A stretch of 64,000 nt of DNA from Aceticella autotrophica (GTDB lineage Bacteria > Bacillota > Thermoanaerobacteria > Thermoanaerobacterales > Thermoanaerobacteraceae): contig NZ_CP060096.1 of assembly GCF_017357865.1 (NCBI RefSeq), positions 1,661,001-1,725,000 of the forward strand. Reading direction: 5' to 3'. The stretch's first letter is position 1. Every line of letters begins with the position of its first letter. The translations under genes and the position numbers were made by a program. The notes under the pieces were generated by a model. That model did not search any database and was not told the DNA's origin. It saw only the letters and a program-made list of their open reading frames with translations. Below, one piece after another: positions 26,031 through 34,794 of this stretch.

Positions 26031-27044
26031 TTAATTTATTTTTAAAACTGCTGCGCCTTTGATTTTTCCGCTTTTCAGCATGACCAAGGCTTTGTTTGCT
26101 TCTTCAAATGAAAATCTTACAATCTCCGGTTTTATCGGTATCTCTTTTGCAATATTAAGGAATTCCTCTACATCACTACTTGTAACATTAGCAACACTTT
26201 TTATTTCACGTTCTTCCCAGAGCAATGTATCATAGTTGATTTCTGGTATTTTTGTTTCTTTTCTAATAGCATTAATGACAACCCTTCCACCTTTTTCAAG
26301 AATTTTTAATGCTTCAATTACAACTTCCCCTTTTGGAGTTGTATCAATTGCTTTATTGCACTTTTGAGGAGGTGTTTCTCCTGTTTCTCCTACCCAATCT
26401 GCTTTCATTTTTAAAGCAAGGTTATATGGCTCATCATTTTTTCTTCTTGTAAAAACAAAAATTTTAGAGTGTGGATAAAGATACCTAACAACTTGAAAAA
26501 CAATGTGGTTTGAACCACCAAATCCAAAAAGAGCAACGGTTTCACCATCTTTAATTTCTGCAAGCTTAATCGCTCTAAAACCTACTGCTCCTGCACATAA
26601 TAAAGGTGCAGCTTCCTCGTCAGTAAAAATATCAGGGATTTTGTACGCAAAATTTTCTTTTGCTTTTGTAAATTCAGCATATCCTCCATTAACATCACAT
26701 CCTGTTGCTTTGAATTCTTTGCAGAGATTTTCAAGTCCCTCTTTGCAGAATTTGCATTTTCCACAGGCAGAATTAATCCATGCAACCCCAACCCTGTCAC
26801 CAATTCTAAATTTTTTAACATTTCTCCCCATCCTAATAATTCTTCCAATTATTTCATGACCGGGAACAACAGGAATTTTAGGAATTTTCCTGCCCTCAAT
26901 TTCATCCAATTCAGTATGACAGACTCCACAGGCTAAAACCTTAATTAAAACTTCATCTTCTGAAATTTCTGGGACTGGTACATTTAAAAGTGCTAACGGC
27001 ACTTCCTCTACTTTGCCGATTCTTTTAATGAAAAATGCTTTCAT
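26031..27044 (-). CDS. zinc-dependent medium-chain alcohol dehydrogenase
   Basis: The GroES-like N-domain carries the catalytic zinc ligands in ACGVCHTELDEIEG and PGHEIIG. The structural zinc loop is CGKCKFCKEGLENLC, and the Rossmann domain has ALFGFGGSNHIVFQ. The NAD(P) motif is slightly unusual (GFGGSNH in place of GxGGxG). The start at ATG 27044 (MKAFFIKRIGK) fits the family. A longer form from a TTG near 27122 behind a GGGGG stretch would add about 26 residues and cannot be excluded. The substrate is unknown. It lies with hsp20 and a K+ channel gene between the two rodA copies. Confidence 0.87.
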   Translation of the reverse strand: MKAFFIKRIGKVEEVPLALLNVPVPEISEDEVLIKVLACGVCHTELDEIEGRKIPKIPVVPGHEIIGRIIRMGRNVKKFRIGDRVGVAWINSACGKCKFCKEGLENLCKEFKATGCDVNGGYAEFTKAKENFAYKIPDIFTDEEAAPLLCAGAVGFRAIKLAEIKDGETVALFGFGGSNHIVFQVVRYLYPHSKIFVFTRRKNDEPYNLALKMKADWVGETGETPPQKCNKAIDTTPKGEVVIEALKILEKGGRVVINAIRKETKIPEINYDTLLWEEREIKSVANVTSSDVEEFLNIAKEIPIKPEIVRFSFEEANKALVMLKSGKIKGAAVLKIN

Positions 27045-27473
27045 TCGAACCCTTTTTAAACGCAAAGACCTTAGGACATCTTCTATGAATTGGATAGGGA
27101 TAAAATTTTTTATTTCCAAGTTTAACAGCCCCCTTTTGTTTGATATATTTTCAAAACAGTATATCTTGAAATATGTCAATTGCCAACTCTTTAAATTTAA
27201 TTATACTACAAAATTACAATAATATCGCCATCTTTAAATAAAAAAATTAAAAAACTTTGTTGATTTCATGAAAATATTAATATATTTATTACAAAAAATG
27301 AAAGGACAAGCAAATAAAAGATAAATTGTATTTTTTTAAATAAATAAGTTCTATTTTCATGTACTTGCCTTTAATGATACTAAACGAATTTTATTGTTAC
27401 TTAATGAGATTTGACCTTTTATAAACATTAAAATACAATGAAAATGTAAAATATTAATAGGAGGGTGATATAT
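27045..27473. other. AT-rich intergenic region
   Basis: Apart from the possible N-terminal extension of the dehydrogenase (27045-27122) and the hsp20 promoter (27411-27439), I see no gene, CIRCE element or strong hairpin here. The sequence is very AT-rich. Confidence 0.6.
27411..27439 (+). promoter_or_regulatory. sigma-A-like promoter of hsp20
   Basis: TTGACC (27411-27416), a 17-base spacer and TACAAT (27434-27439) lie 35 bases before the hsp20 start. No CIRCE inverted repeat (HrcA operator) is visible, so heat control, if any, is by another route. Confidence 0.65.
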
Positions 27474-27896
27474 ATGTTTGGATTAATACCAAGTAAAAGA
27501 AAGGCTGATGACCTACCTTCACTATTTGACGATTTCTTTAATAATGATTTTTTCAATATGGTTCCAGTTCATTTTAATACCTTCAAAACAGACATAAAAG
27601 AAACGGATAAAGAATATATCATCGAATCAGAATTACCAGGCTTTAACAAAGAGGATATTCAATTAGGAATAGACAATGATTATCTTATTATCAGAGCTGA
27701 AAAAAATGAGGAGAAGAAAGAAGAAAAAGGCAATTATATTAGAAGAGAAAGATATACAGGAAAGATGGAACGTAGATTTTATATTGGAGATGTAGAGCAA
27801 GAGAAAATAAATGCAGAATATAAGGATGGTATTTTAAAGATTTTGCTTCCCAAAAAAGAACAGGTTCAGATAAAAAAACAGATTCCTATTACTTAA
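27474..27896 (+). CDS. Hsp20/alpha-crystallin small heat-shock protein
   Basis: Small heat-shock proteins hold unfolding proteins in an ATP-independent way. The alpha-crystallin domain spans residues ~35-130 (TDIKETDKEYIIESELPGF, DYLIIRAEKNEE, RRFYIGDVEQEKINAEYKDGILKILLPK), including the A-x-x-x-G-x-L motif in AEYKDGILKI. ATG 27474 is preferred over an upstream GTG because it lies nine bases after AGGAGG; this gives 140 residues. A sigma-A promoter precedes it and a terminator follows. It is the only plus-strand gene between the two rodA copies. Confidence 0.93.
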   Translation: MFGLIPSKRKADDLPSLFDDFFNNDFFNMVPVHFNTFKTDIKETDKEYIIESELPGFNKEDIQLGIDNDYLIIRAEKNEEKKEEKGNYIRRERYTGKMERRFYIGDVEQEKINAEYKDGILKILLPKKEQVQIKKQIPIT

Positions 27897-27917
27897 AAAT
27901 AAAAATATATATCATAG

Positions 27918-27946
27918 AAAAACGGGTATTGAGAAAACCCGTTTTT
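27918..27946. terminator. bidirectional terminator between hsp20 and the K+ channel gene
   Basis: AAAAACGGG (27918-27926) pairs perfectly with CCCGTTTTT (27938-27946). The A and T runs allow it to work for both converging genes. Confidence 0.9.
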
Positions 27947-28951
27947 CTATATTCTTGTTAACAATACTAATTTCTCGAGTTTTTCCAATTGTTCAGTGCT
28001 ACCAATAGCTATTAGCAAATCCCCTTCTAAGATAATTTCATTGGAATTTGGATTATGTAAAATCTCTTTTCCTCTTTTGATAGCCATAATTAAGCAGCCG
28101 GTTTTTTCTTTTATCCCAGAATTTTTTAATTCTCTGCCAATTATCTCAGAAGGGAAATTAACCTTGATTTCCTCAATTGCCAGCGGCATTTCATTTTCAT
28201 AAAGAATTGTATCAATAAATTCGGCAATAAAAGGCTTTATCACCGCAGCAGCCATTCTCATGCCTCCAATCATGGTTGGAGAAATGACTTTATCCGCTCC
28301 TGCTCTTATTAGTTTTCCTTGAGATTCTTTTTGTATGGCTCGCGCCACCACCAATAAATCGGGGTTTATTCCTTTAGCGGTTAAAGTAACAAAAACGTTG
28401 TCAGCATCCGTAGCTAAGGCAGTAATTAGTCCTTTTGCTTTTCTAATCCCAGCTTGTTCTAAGACTGAATCTTCTGTAGCATCTCCTTGAATAACTAATA
28501 CTCCATCATCACTAAGTTTTTGTACTATTTTTTCATCTTTATCTATCACCAAAAAAGGAACTTTTTCTTTTTTCAGCCTCTCAATAACATTTTCTCCAAT
28601 TCTGCCAGCACCGCAAATAATAACATGGTCATTTAATTGAATAATTTTTTTATACATCTCTCTCCTCCCTAAAACATCCTGTAACTTGCCTTCTACTATT
28701 ACACCTACAAATTCACTGAGTGTATAAGCCGCTAAACCCACTCCAATTATAATTAAAAATATATTAAAATACAATCCCGCTACTGTCTTTGGGATAATAT
28801 TCCCATATCCCAAGGTAAAAATAGTAGTAATAGTTAGCCACGCTGCTTGCAAAAAATTGAATTTTTCTAAATACATAAACCCAATAATTCCAATAACTAT
28901 TACAACAAGCAATGCTTGAAAGGCAATCGCTAACTTTTTTAAAGATTCCAC
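27947..28951 (-). CDS. two-TM potassium channel with RCK (TrkA-N/TrkA-C) domains
   Basis: The protein has two N-terminal membrane helices (residues ~7-28 and ~60-85) around a pore loop TIFTLGYGNIIP. A TrkA-N Rossmann domain (HVIICGAGRIGENVIERL, GDATEDSVLEQAG) and a TrkA-C domain follow. This is the MthK/YugO-type gated channel plan. The selectivity filter reads TLGYGN where most K+ channels have TVGYGD; the core GYG is kept but the flanking Val and Asp differ, so selectivity may be altered. The length is 334 residues. Confidence 0.9.
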   Translation of the reverse strand: MESLKKLAIAFQALLVVIVIGIIGFMYLEKFNFLQAAWLTITTIFTLGYGNIIPKTVAGLYFNIFLIIIGVGLAAYTLSEFVGVIVEGKLQDVLGRREMYKKIIQLNDHVIICGAGRIGENVIERLKKEKVPFLVIDKDEKIVQKLSDDGVLVIQGDATEDSVLEQAGIRKAKGLITALATDADNVFVTLTAKGINPDLLVVARAIQKESQGKLIRAGADKVISPTMIGGMRMAAAVIKPFIAEFIDTILYENEMPLAIEEIKVNFPSEIIGRELKNSGIKEKTGCLIMAIKRGKEILHNPNSNEIILEGDLLIAIGSTEQLEKLEKLVLLTRI

Positions 28952-29027
28952 TCCCCTGCACCTTCCTTTTTTATCTTAAGTTAATATCCTTATATATCAA
29001 AAATTATATATCTTTCATAAAACATGG

Positions 29028-30125
29028 TTAAAAGTTTATCTTTTGCCTACGCATACCAATATTCAATAAAATACCTATTGCAATCATATCTAAAACCATA
29101 GAACTTCCCCCATAGCTCATAAATGGAAGCGTAATTCCTGCAACTGGCATAATACCAATCGTCATACCTATATTCTCAAGTATATGGAAAGAAAACATTG
29201 ATAAAATACCTACCGCAACAAGCCTCCCAAACTTATCCTTAGCCATAAATGCAATTCTCCATGCTTTATATAAAATTATCCCATAGAGCAAAATGATAAT
29301 AGATGCACCGATAAAACCAAGTTCCTCACTAATAACAGAAAAAATAAAATCCGTCCAAGCTTCTGGCAAAAAATAAAGTTGGGTCTGACTTCCATTAAAC
29401 AATCCCTTACCCCAGAACATACCGGAACCTACAGCAATTTTTGATTGCACAACATGGTAGCCTGACCCCATTGGATCAAGATTAGGATTTATAAACGATA
29501 AAAGCCTATTACGCTGGTATGGCTTTAGTATTTCATATGCAATAGGCATAAAGGCAATACCCGCCGCAATTAGTTCTGTAAATACCCTTGGTTTTATGCC
29601 AGAAATAAAAACCATCCCTATAAATATTGCTAAAAAAACTAATGCCATACCAAGATTCGGCTGCAGCATTACAATTATAAATGGAATACCCACGTGTACC
29701 AAAGGGCTTAATAATTCCTTAAAGGATTTTATCTCATCCATATCATTAAATTTTTTTGCCAATGTTATTATTAATGCAAGTTTTGAAAATTCAGCTGGTT
29801 CTATACAAATTGGTCCAATATAAATCCAACTTCTTGCACCATGACTGACCCTGCCAATAAACAAAACAGACAATAATACTAATATATTTGCAATATAAAT
29901 ATATGTTGCAAATTTGGGATATATATCATAATCAAATAAATTAACTATAAATAAACTTATTAATCCAACTATAATCGCCACAAACTGAACTGCAACCTTC
30001 TTATAAGAACCCGTCATAGCGGCATGTGATGCACTTGAAATGACAATAATACTTAATGCAGAGATTAATATTACTGTAATTAACAAACCAAAATCAAAAT
30101 TTTTTAGAAGCCTTCTGTTAAACAC
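29028..30125 (-). CDS. RodA/SpoVE family protein (copy 2, diverged at conserved sites)
   Basis: The 365 residues are close to copy 1 throughout, with the same ends (NFD(F/Y)GLLIT and NIGMRRQKINF). Several residues that are near-invariant in the family are changed: QPDLGTALV becomes QPNLGMALV (Asn157, Met160), QPSEFSK becomes EPAEFSK, and VIGEELG becomes VISEELG. The PEAWTDFIFSV region and the SYGGSS motif are kept. It may be a specialised, perhaps sporulation-stage, polymerase or a lipid II-binding form with reduced activity. The start is GTG 30125 behind AGAAGGAG. Confidence 0.88.
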   Translation of the reverse strand: MFNRRLLKNFDFGLLITVILISALSIIVISSASHAAMTGSYKKVAVQFVAIIVGLISLFIVNLFDYDIYPKFATYIYIANILVLLSVLFIGRVSHGARSWIYIGPICIEPAEFSKLALIITLAKKFNDMDEIKSFKELLSPLVHVGIPFIIVMLQPNLGMALVFLAIFIGMVFISGIKPRVFTELIAAGIAFMPIAYEILKPYQRNRLLSFINPNLDPMGSGYHVVQSKIAVGSGMFWGKGLFNGSQTQLYFLPEAWTDFIFSVISEELGFIGASIIILLYGIILYKAWRIAFMAKDKFGRLVAVGILSMFSFHILENIGMTIGIMPVAGITLPFMSYGGSSMVLDMIAIGILLNIGMRRQKINF

Positions 30126-30210
30126 CGTTTATTTCTCCTTCTAATTATTTATTATATTTCTAAAAAAATTTGTCAATATAATAATTTGCAAAAATTTCCA
30201 TACAATGGCA

Positions 30211-30239
30211 TTGACATTAAGCAAAAGATATGTTATATA
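30211..30239 (+). promoter_or_regulatory. promoter of tRNA-Arg
   Basis: TTGACA (30211-30216), a 17-base spacer and TATATA (30234-30239) lie about 50 bases before the tRNA. Confidence 0.75.
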
Positions 30240-30288
30240 GAGTAAGTAGCATATTTTAATTTAAAGTAAGTACAGCAACATAAAACAT

Positions 30289-30364
30289 GCGCCTGTAGCT
30301 CAGTGGATAGAGCGATTGACTCCGGATCAATAGGCCGCAGGTTCAACTCCTGTCAGGCGCACCA
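30289..30364 (+). tRNA. tRNA-Arg (anticodon CCG)
   Basis: The full cloverleaf can be drawn: acceptor GCGCCTG/CAGGCGC, D-arm GCTC...GAGC, anticodon stem ATTGA/TCAAT with loop CTCCGGA (anticodon CCG), T-arm GCAGG/CCTGT with a TTCAACT loop, and an encoded ACCA 3' end. It reads the rare codon CGG. It has its own strong promoter and stands alone. Confidence 0.97.
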
Positions 30365-30409
30365 GTATTTAAACAAATTTAATCGAGAACCAACTCCCAT
30401 TTATTTTCG

Positions 30410-30679
30410 TTAAATTAAACAAAATACATATTTCAATATTATTAAAATTAATATTCCTGGTATACCAAAAACACCTACAATAAATGAGGTTAGTATCGTT
30501 ATAGGAAGATGAATCCCTATAATTGCTCCAAAGAAATTAAAAATAATTAAAAATGCAAAACCTATAATAGAGTTAATTATAAATCTGAATAAAATTTTTA
30601 AAGATATTCCAAATAACCATACTAAAAATGCCAGAACGATAATCCCTATCATAAATGATAAAATACCAGTTCCTATCAT
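30410..30679 (-). CDS. bofA: pro-sigma-K processing inhibitor BofA family protein
   Basis: BofA sits in the outer forespore membrane and holds SpoIVFB inactive with SpoIVFA. The 89-residue hydrophobic protein shows the family pattern: LKILFRFIINSIIGFAFLIIFNFFG, then IHLPITILTSFIVGVFGIPGILILIILK. SpoIVFA and SpoIVFB are encoded 11 kb away in this window, so the full sigma-K checkpoint set is present. Confidence 0.88.
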   Translation of the reverse strand: MIGTGILSFMIGIIVLAFLVWLFGISLKILFRFIINSIIGFAFLIIFNFFGAIIGIHLPITILTSFIVGVFGIPGILILIILKYVFCLI

Positions 30680-30832
30680 AAAATCACTCCCTTCTCAATA
30701 CCTTGAATATTATTATAACATATTTATATAAATTAAAAATAGGTTAAAATATTAGTATTAAGTTGAATAAAAATTCATATTAGTATAAAATAAAGCAGTA
30801 TTAAATCTTAAGAATAAGGAGTTTTGATATTT

Positions 30833-31639
30833 ATGAGTCTTATTTTAAAAGCATTTATTATGGGAATCGTTGAAGGTTTAACAGAATTTCTTCCGATTTC
30901 TTCTACAGGTCACCTAATAATTATGGGAGATTTTCTTCATTTTACAGATGAATACGCAAAAATGTTCGAAATAGTTATACAACTTGGTGCAATACTTGCA
31001 GTAGTATATTATTATAGGGAAAAAATATGGAATTCTTTAAAGAACTTAGCACCCGGAAAATGGGGCTATAAATTATGGTATAAGATAATTATTGCATTTA
31101 TACCATCCGCTATTTTAGGTATTACTTTAGTTAAGTATATAAATAAATACCTCTTTTCATCTTTTACTGTATCAATTGCACTAATAATTGGTGCAATAAT
31201 GATGATAATTGTTGAAAATACCTTCAAAGATAGTAAAATAAATGATATAGATATGATAGACAATAAAAAATCCTTCTGGATCGGTATTGCACAATGTATG
31301 TCTTTATTTCCCGGTATGTCAAGGTCTGCCTCCACTATAATGGGTGGAATGATGGTGGGTCTGACTGTTAAAACCGCAGCAGAATTTTCCTTCTTTTTAG
31401 CAATACCCACAATGTTCGCAGCAACTGCTTTTGACCTATTGAAAAATATTACATACATGACAATGTTAGAATGGGAAGCACTGGCAGTAGGATTTATAAT
31501 GTCATTTATAGTAGCATTAATTGTTATTGATAAATTTCTTTCCTATCTTAGTAAACATTCTTTAAAACCATTTGCATATTATAGATTGATAGTTGGTATC
31601 GTTATGATTATTTTGATAATAAAAGGCATTATTAAATAA
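30833..31639 (+). CDS. uppP: undecaprenyl-diphosphatase UppP (BacA)
   Basis: UppP recycles the lipid carrier of cell-wall synthesis by removing a phosphate, and confers bacitracin tolerance. The first signature GIVEGLTEFLPISSTGHLI is at residues ~11-29; the second, LFPGMSRSASTIMGGMMVGL, carries the catalytic Arg and Ser. About seven to eight membrane segments are visible. I chose ATG 30833 (MSLILKAFIMGIVEG), 11 bases after AAGGAG; a TTG at 30824 is too close to it. The protein has 268 residues. Confidence 0.95.
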   Translation: MSLILKAFIMGIVEGLTEFLPISSTGHLIIMGDFLHFTDEYAKMFEIVIQLGAILAVVYYYREKIWNSLKNLAPGKWGYKLWYKIIIAFIPSAILGITLVKYINKYLFSSFTVSIALIIGAIMMIIVENTFKDSKINDIDMIDNKKSFWIGIAQCMSLFPGMSRSASTIMGGMMVGLTVKTAAEFSFFLAIPTMFAATAFDLLKNITYMTMLEWEALAVGFIMSFIVALIVIDKFLSYLSKHSLKPFAYYRLIVGIVMIILIIKGIIK

Positions 31640-31662
31640 AGCAGACTGCTTAAGGTCTGCTT
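31639..31662. terminator. hairpin between uppP and the macro-domain gene
   Basis: AAGCAGAC (31639-31646) and GTCTGCTT (31655-31662) form a perfect 8-bp stem between two converging genes. The T-tracts are short, so strength is uncertain. Confidence 0.65.
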
Positions 31663-32185
31663 AATCCATTTCATTAAATACTTTTAAGTATACATCGTAA
31701 TCCTTATCATTATGCAAAATAAATCTGACTTCCTTAATATCGCTTTTATCAAGATAATCAGAAACCGCCCTAAGTGCTATCCTTGCAGCTCTTTCAACCG
31801 GAAATCCATATACCCCTGTACTTATTGATGGAAAAGCAATCACCTTAAGTTTACAGTTATCAGCTATTTTAAGACTCTCTATATAAGCACTTGCCAATAA
31901 ATTATCTTCATTATTTTTTCCACCTTCCCATACGGGTCCTACAGCATGTATAACATATTTTGCTTTTAAATTTCCTCCGCTTGTTATTACAGCATTCCCC
32001 GTTGGACACTCCCCTTGCTTTTCTCTTATAGCTTTACACTCTTCATCGATTATGTAACCCCCGGCTTTGTGAATCGCACCGTCAACACCTCCGCCGCCGA
32101 GTAATCCTGAATTAGCTGCATTTACAATTGCATCAACATCCTGTTCTACAATATCTCCCTTAAATATCTTTATCTTATCCTTCAT
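31661..32185 (-). CDS. macro-domain protein (YmdB-like O-acetyl-ADP-ribose deacetylase)
   Basis: Macro domains bind or hydrolyse ADP-ribose derivatives. Its 174 residues show the family pattern: DAIVNAANSGLLGGGGVDGAIHKAGG (binding loop with catalytic Asn and Asp), CPTGNAVITSGGNLKAKYVIHAVGP, and FPSISTGVYGFPVERAARIAL. It is a single gene. No ADP-ribosyltransferase or sirtuin is adjacent, so a general role in clearing ADP-ribose adducts is likely. Confidence 0.93.
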   Translation of the reverse strand: MKDKIKIFKGDIVEQDVDAIVNAANSGLLGGGGVDGAIHKAGGYIIDEECKAIREKQGECPTGNAVITSGGNLKAKYVIHAVGPVWEGGKNNEDNLLASAYIESLKIADNCKLKVIAFPSISTGVYGFPVERAARIALRAVSDYLDKSDIKEVRFILHNDKDYDVYLKVFNEMD

Positions 32186-32297
32186 TTAAATCACCCCAAT
32201 TTCCTACAAGATATATATTAAACAATACATTAAGTATACATAATTTAATAGAACAAATCAAGTTGATAGGTAAAATTTACTTTATTTGGTTCTGATT

Positions 32298-33986
32298 TTA
32301 TATATAAACCTTTGTAAAATAAGTTTTATTTATGTCATGAAAAAAAATACAGCAAATGTCCTTCTTTTTGTTTTCATCAGTTATATCATATCTAAAATAT
32401 CCATACGAGATTTTTTTAGCCCTATCAAGGCTTGAAAGACATAAAACCTGAGGTAAATTATCCTTTAACCAATCTTCATCCCGTAAATAATTTTTAATAT
32501 AATTTAACATATTTTTATCTGAATCCTTTAAACGAACCGGCAATTCTTTATCCTTGTTGAAATACATAAAGTCAAATTTAATCAGATCTTTTAAAAAATG
32601 TATATCAACATCCATATGCTTTTTACTAAATTCATAAATAATGTCATATAAAGACTTTAATGAATGGTTTTTATATATCAATTCATTATCCTTCCAATAT
32701 TTATATAATGATAAATAAAATTCAAAAGGTCTATTAAATTCATCTGTTAAATATTTAAGCGTATTTACAAACTTTCCCGAATTATAATATTTATTCACAA
32801 GGAATGCTATTCCCTTCAATATTCTAAGCTCCTGATAACTGATATCTTTATTGTATAATATCTCATAAGGTGGTTTACTATCATATACAATGCCATACTT
32901 CTCAGCTTTTTCCCTTAACAAAGTCCCTTTTAAAAGTTTTAAAAATCCCAGTTGTATTTCATTTGGATTAAGATTATATACATCATCAAAAGAACCGCTG
33001 AAGGTAAAAAAATTATCAAAAGGAAGCCCCGCTATTAAATCCACATGAAGCTTAATACCAGCATCATGCAACATTTTTACCCCCTCCAATGTCCTTTTAA
33101 CATCCGATGTTCTGGATATTTCCTCTAAACTAAGGGTATTTGTAGTCTGAACTCCTACTTCAAATTGAATTCTATCTTCTAATCCTTTTAAGCTTTTTAT
33201 AAACTCTCTATCTACAAGCTCAGGATTTATTTCAAAATGAAAAATAGTACCTTCTGGCAGTGCTCTTATACAAGATAGAATATCTTCAGCTCTTTTAAGG
33301 TTGGAATTAAAGGAACGGTCTATAAACTTAACTATTTTTACCTTTTTATCTGAAAACCATTTTAAATCTTGTCTAACCTTATCAATACTGACGTATCTTA
33401 ATTTATTATCAAGTGATGAAAGACAATAACTGCACCTGAAAGGACATCCCCTTGATGTTTCATAATATACGAGCTTGTTATTTAAATCCTCATCTTCTTC
33501 ATATGCCATAGGTATTTCATCTAAATTTACGTAATCTTCCCATGATTGAACAATAATCTTCCCATCTTCACAATATGCAATCCCATTTATTTTATTTATA
33601 TCAATTTTACCTTCTAAACCATACAATAATTCTTTAAAAGCCCTTTCTCCTTCCCCAATGACTATATAATCTACAAAGTTATTTTTAAGAAGATTTAATA
33701 CATCATATGAAACCTCCGGTCCGCCAAATATAATAATAATTTCCGGTTTTATCTTTTTAATATTTTCAGATAGATAAAGAACCATTTCAATATTCCAGAT
33801 ATAACATGAAAATCCTATAATATCAGCACCTGTTTCAAGTATTTCTTCCAATACATAATCTATATTGTCATTAATTGTTGCTTCAAAAATATCAATATTT
33901 GAAAAGCCACAATACTTTTTAATATTTCTTATCGCAAGGTTTGTATGATAAAACTTGGCATTAAGCCCAACCAATAATGTATTCAT
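32298..33986 (-). CDS. B12-binding domain radical SAM protein
   Basis: The N-terminal ~130 residues form a B12-binding-type Rossmann fold (LEEILETGADIIGFSCYIWNIEM, IIIFGGPEVSYD). The radical SAM domain follows with the cluster motif CPFRCSYCLSS near residue 185. A C-terminal region of about 150 residues without recognised domains is typical of the DUF4080-bearing group. I chose ATG 33986 (MNTLLVGLNAKF) with AGAGGG before it; a longer start overlaps thiF. It lies directly downstream of the thi genes and may be under the TPP riboswitch. The substrate is unknown. Confidence 0.88.
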   Translation of the reverse strand: MNTLLVGLNAKFYHTNLAIRNIKKYCGFSNIDIFEATINDNIDYVLEEILETGADIIGFSCYIWNIEMVLYLSENIKKIKPEIIIIFGGPEVSYDVLNLLKNNFVDYIVIGEGERAFKELLYGLEGKIDINKINGIAYCEDGKIIVQSWEDYVNLDEIPMAYEEDEDLNNKLVYYETSRGCPFRCSYCLSSLDNKLRYVSIDKVRQDLKWFSDKKVKIVKFIDRSFNSNLKRAEDILSCIRALPEGTIFHFEINPELVDREFIKSLKGLEDRIQFEVGVQTTNTLSLEEISRTSDVKRTLEGVKMLHDAGIKLHVDLIAGLPFDNFFTFSGSFDDVYNLNPNEIQLGFLKLLKGTLLREKAEKYGIVYDSKPPYEILYNKDISYQELRILKGIAFLVNKYYNSGKFVNTLKYLTDEFNRPFEFYLSLYKYWKDNELIYKNHSLKSLYDIIYEFSKKHMDVDIHFLKDLIKFDFMYFNKDKELPVRLKDSDKNMLNYIKNYLRDEDWLKDNLPQVLCLSSLDRAKKISYGYFRYDITDENKKKDICCIFFHDINKTYFTKVYI

Positions 33987-34005
33987 TATATTCCCTCTTG
34001 TGATT

Positions 34006-34794
34006 TTACAATTTTTTCTCATATTTTAAATTTTTTATTGTAGGATTTTTCCCGCAAAGTGGGCAAGTATCTCTTTTATGCCAATTTATATCCCTAAATT
34101 TAAGATTAAGTGCATCAAACGTCAAAACACGCCCAGATAAATTCCTGCCAATATTTAATATTATTTTCACAGCTTCTAATGCTTGAATAGAACCTATTAC
34201 ACCTGCTACCATCCCCAGTATCCCACTATCTGACGGTTCTGCTACTGCGTCGTTTTTCGGCTCCTCATGGTATAGACAGCGGTAACAAGGTCCCTTGCCT
34301 GGGATAATTGTCATAACAATCCCTTCAAATTCTATTGCACCTGCTTCTATAAGAGGCTTATCTAAGAAAAAACATGCATCATTAACAAGATACCTTGTTG
34401 GAAAATTGTCAGATGCATCTATTATAACATCATAATCCTTTATTATATCTTCTATATTATCAGGCATAATCCTTGTTTTATATTTTAGGATATTCACGTC
34501 AGGATTAAGCTTTTTAACCTTTTCTTCCGCTGAATCTGCCTTATATTTGCCCAGATCATCCGTTGAATGTATTATTTGCCTGTTAAGATTTGATATTCCA
34601 ACAACATCAAAATCCACAATTCCAATAGTTCCGATTCCACAGGCTGCAAGATAGTATATAGCTGGAGAGCCAAGACCACCCGCACCTATAACCAGCACTT
34701 TTGACATTAAAAGCTTTTTTTGGCCTTCAAGCCCTATGTCTTTAAGTATTATCTGCCTGGAATACCTTAATATTTGTTCATCCACATATATCAT
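34006..34794 (-). CDS. thiF: ThiF/MoeB-type sulfur-carrier adenylyltransferase
   Basis: This E1-like enzyme adenylates the C-terminal Gly-Gly of ThiS. The ATP-binding motif VLVIGAGGLGSPAIYYLAACG is near residue 32, with the SNLNRQIIHSTDDLG motif after it. The zinc-binding Cys pairs are CYRC-type (GPCYRCLYHEEP) and CPLCGK. The 262-residue length fits. It overlaps thiE by four bases. In principle it could also act on MoaD, since Moco is made in this organism, but no moaD lies in the window. Confidence 0.92.
   Translation of the reverse strand: MIYVDEQILRYSRQIILKDIGLEGQKKLLMSKVLVIGAGGLGSPAIYYLAACGIGTIGIVDFDVVGISNLNRQIIHSTDDLGKYKADSAEEKVKKLNPDVNILKYKTRIMPDNIEDIIKDYDVIIDASDNFPTRYLVNDACFFLDKPLIEAGAIEFEGIVMTIIPGKGPCYRCLYHEEPKNDAVAEPSDSGILGMVAGVIGSIQALEAVKIILNIGRNLSGRVLTFDALNLKFRDINWHKRDTCPLCGKNPTIKNLKYEKKL

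Noticed and set aside
27180-27473. CIRCE operator upstream of hsp20
   Set aside because: The TTAGCACTC/GAGTGCTAA inverted repeat is absent; only a sigma-A-type promoter is visible.
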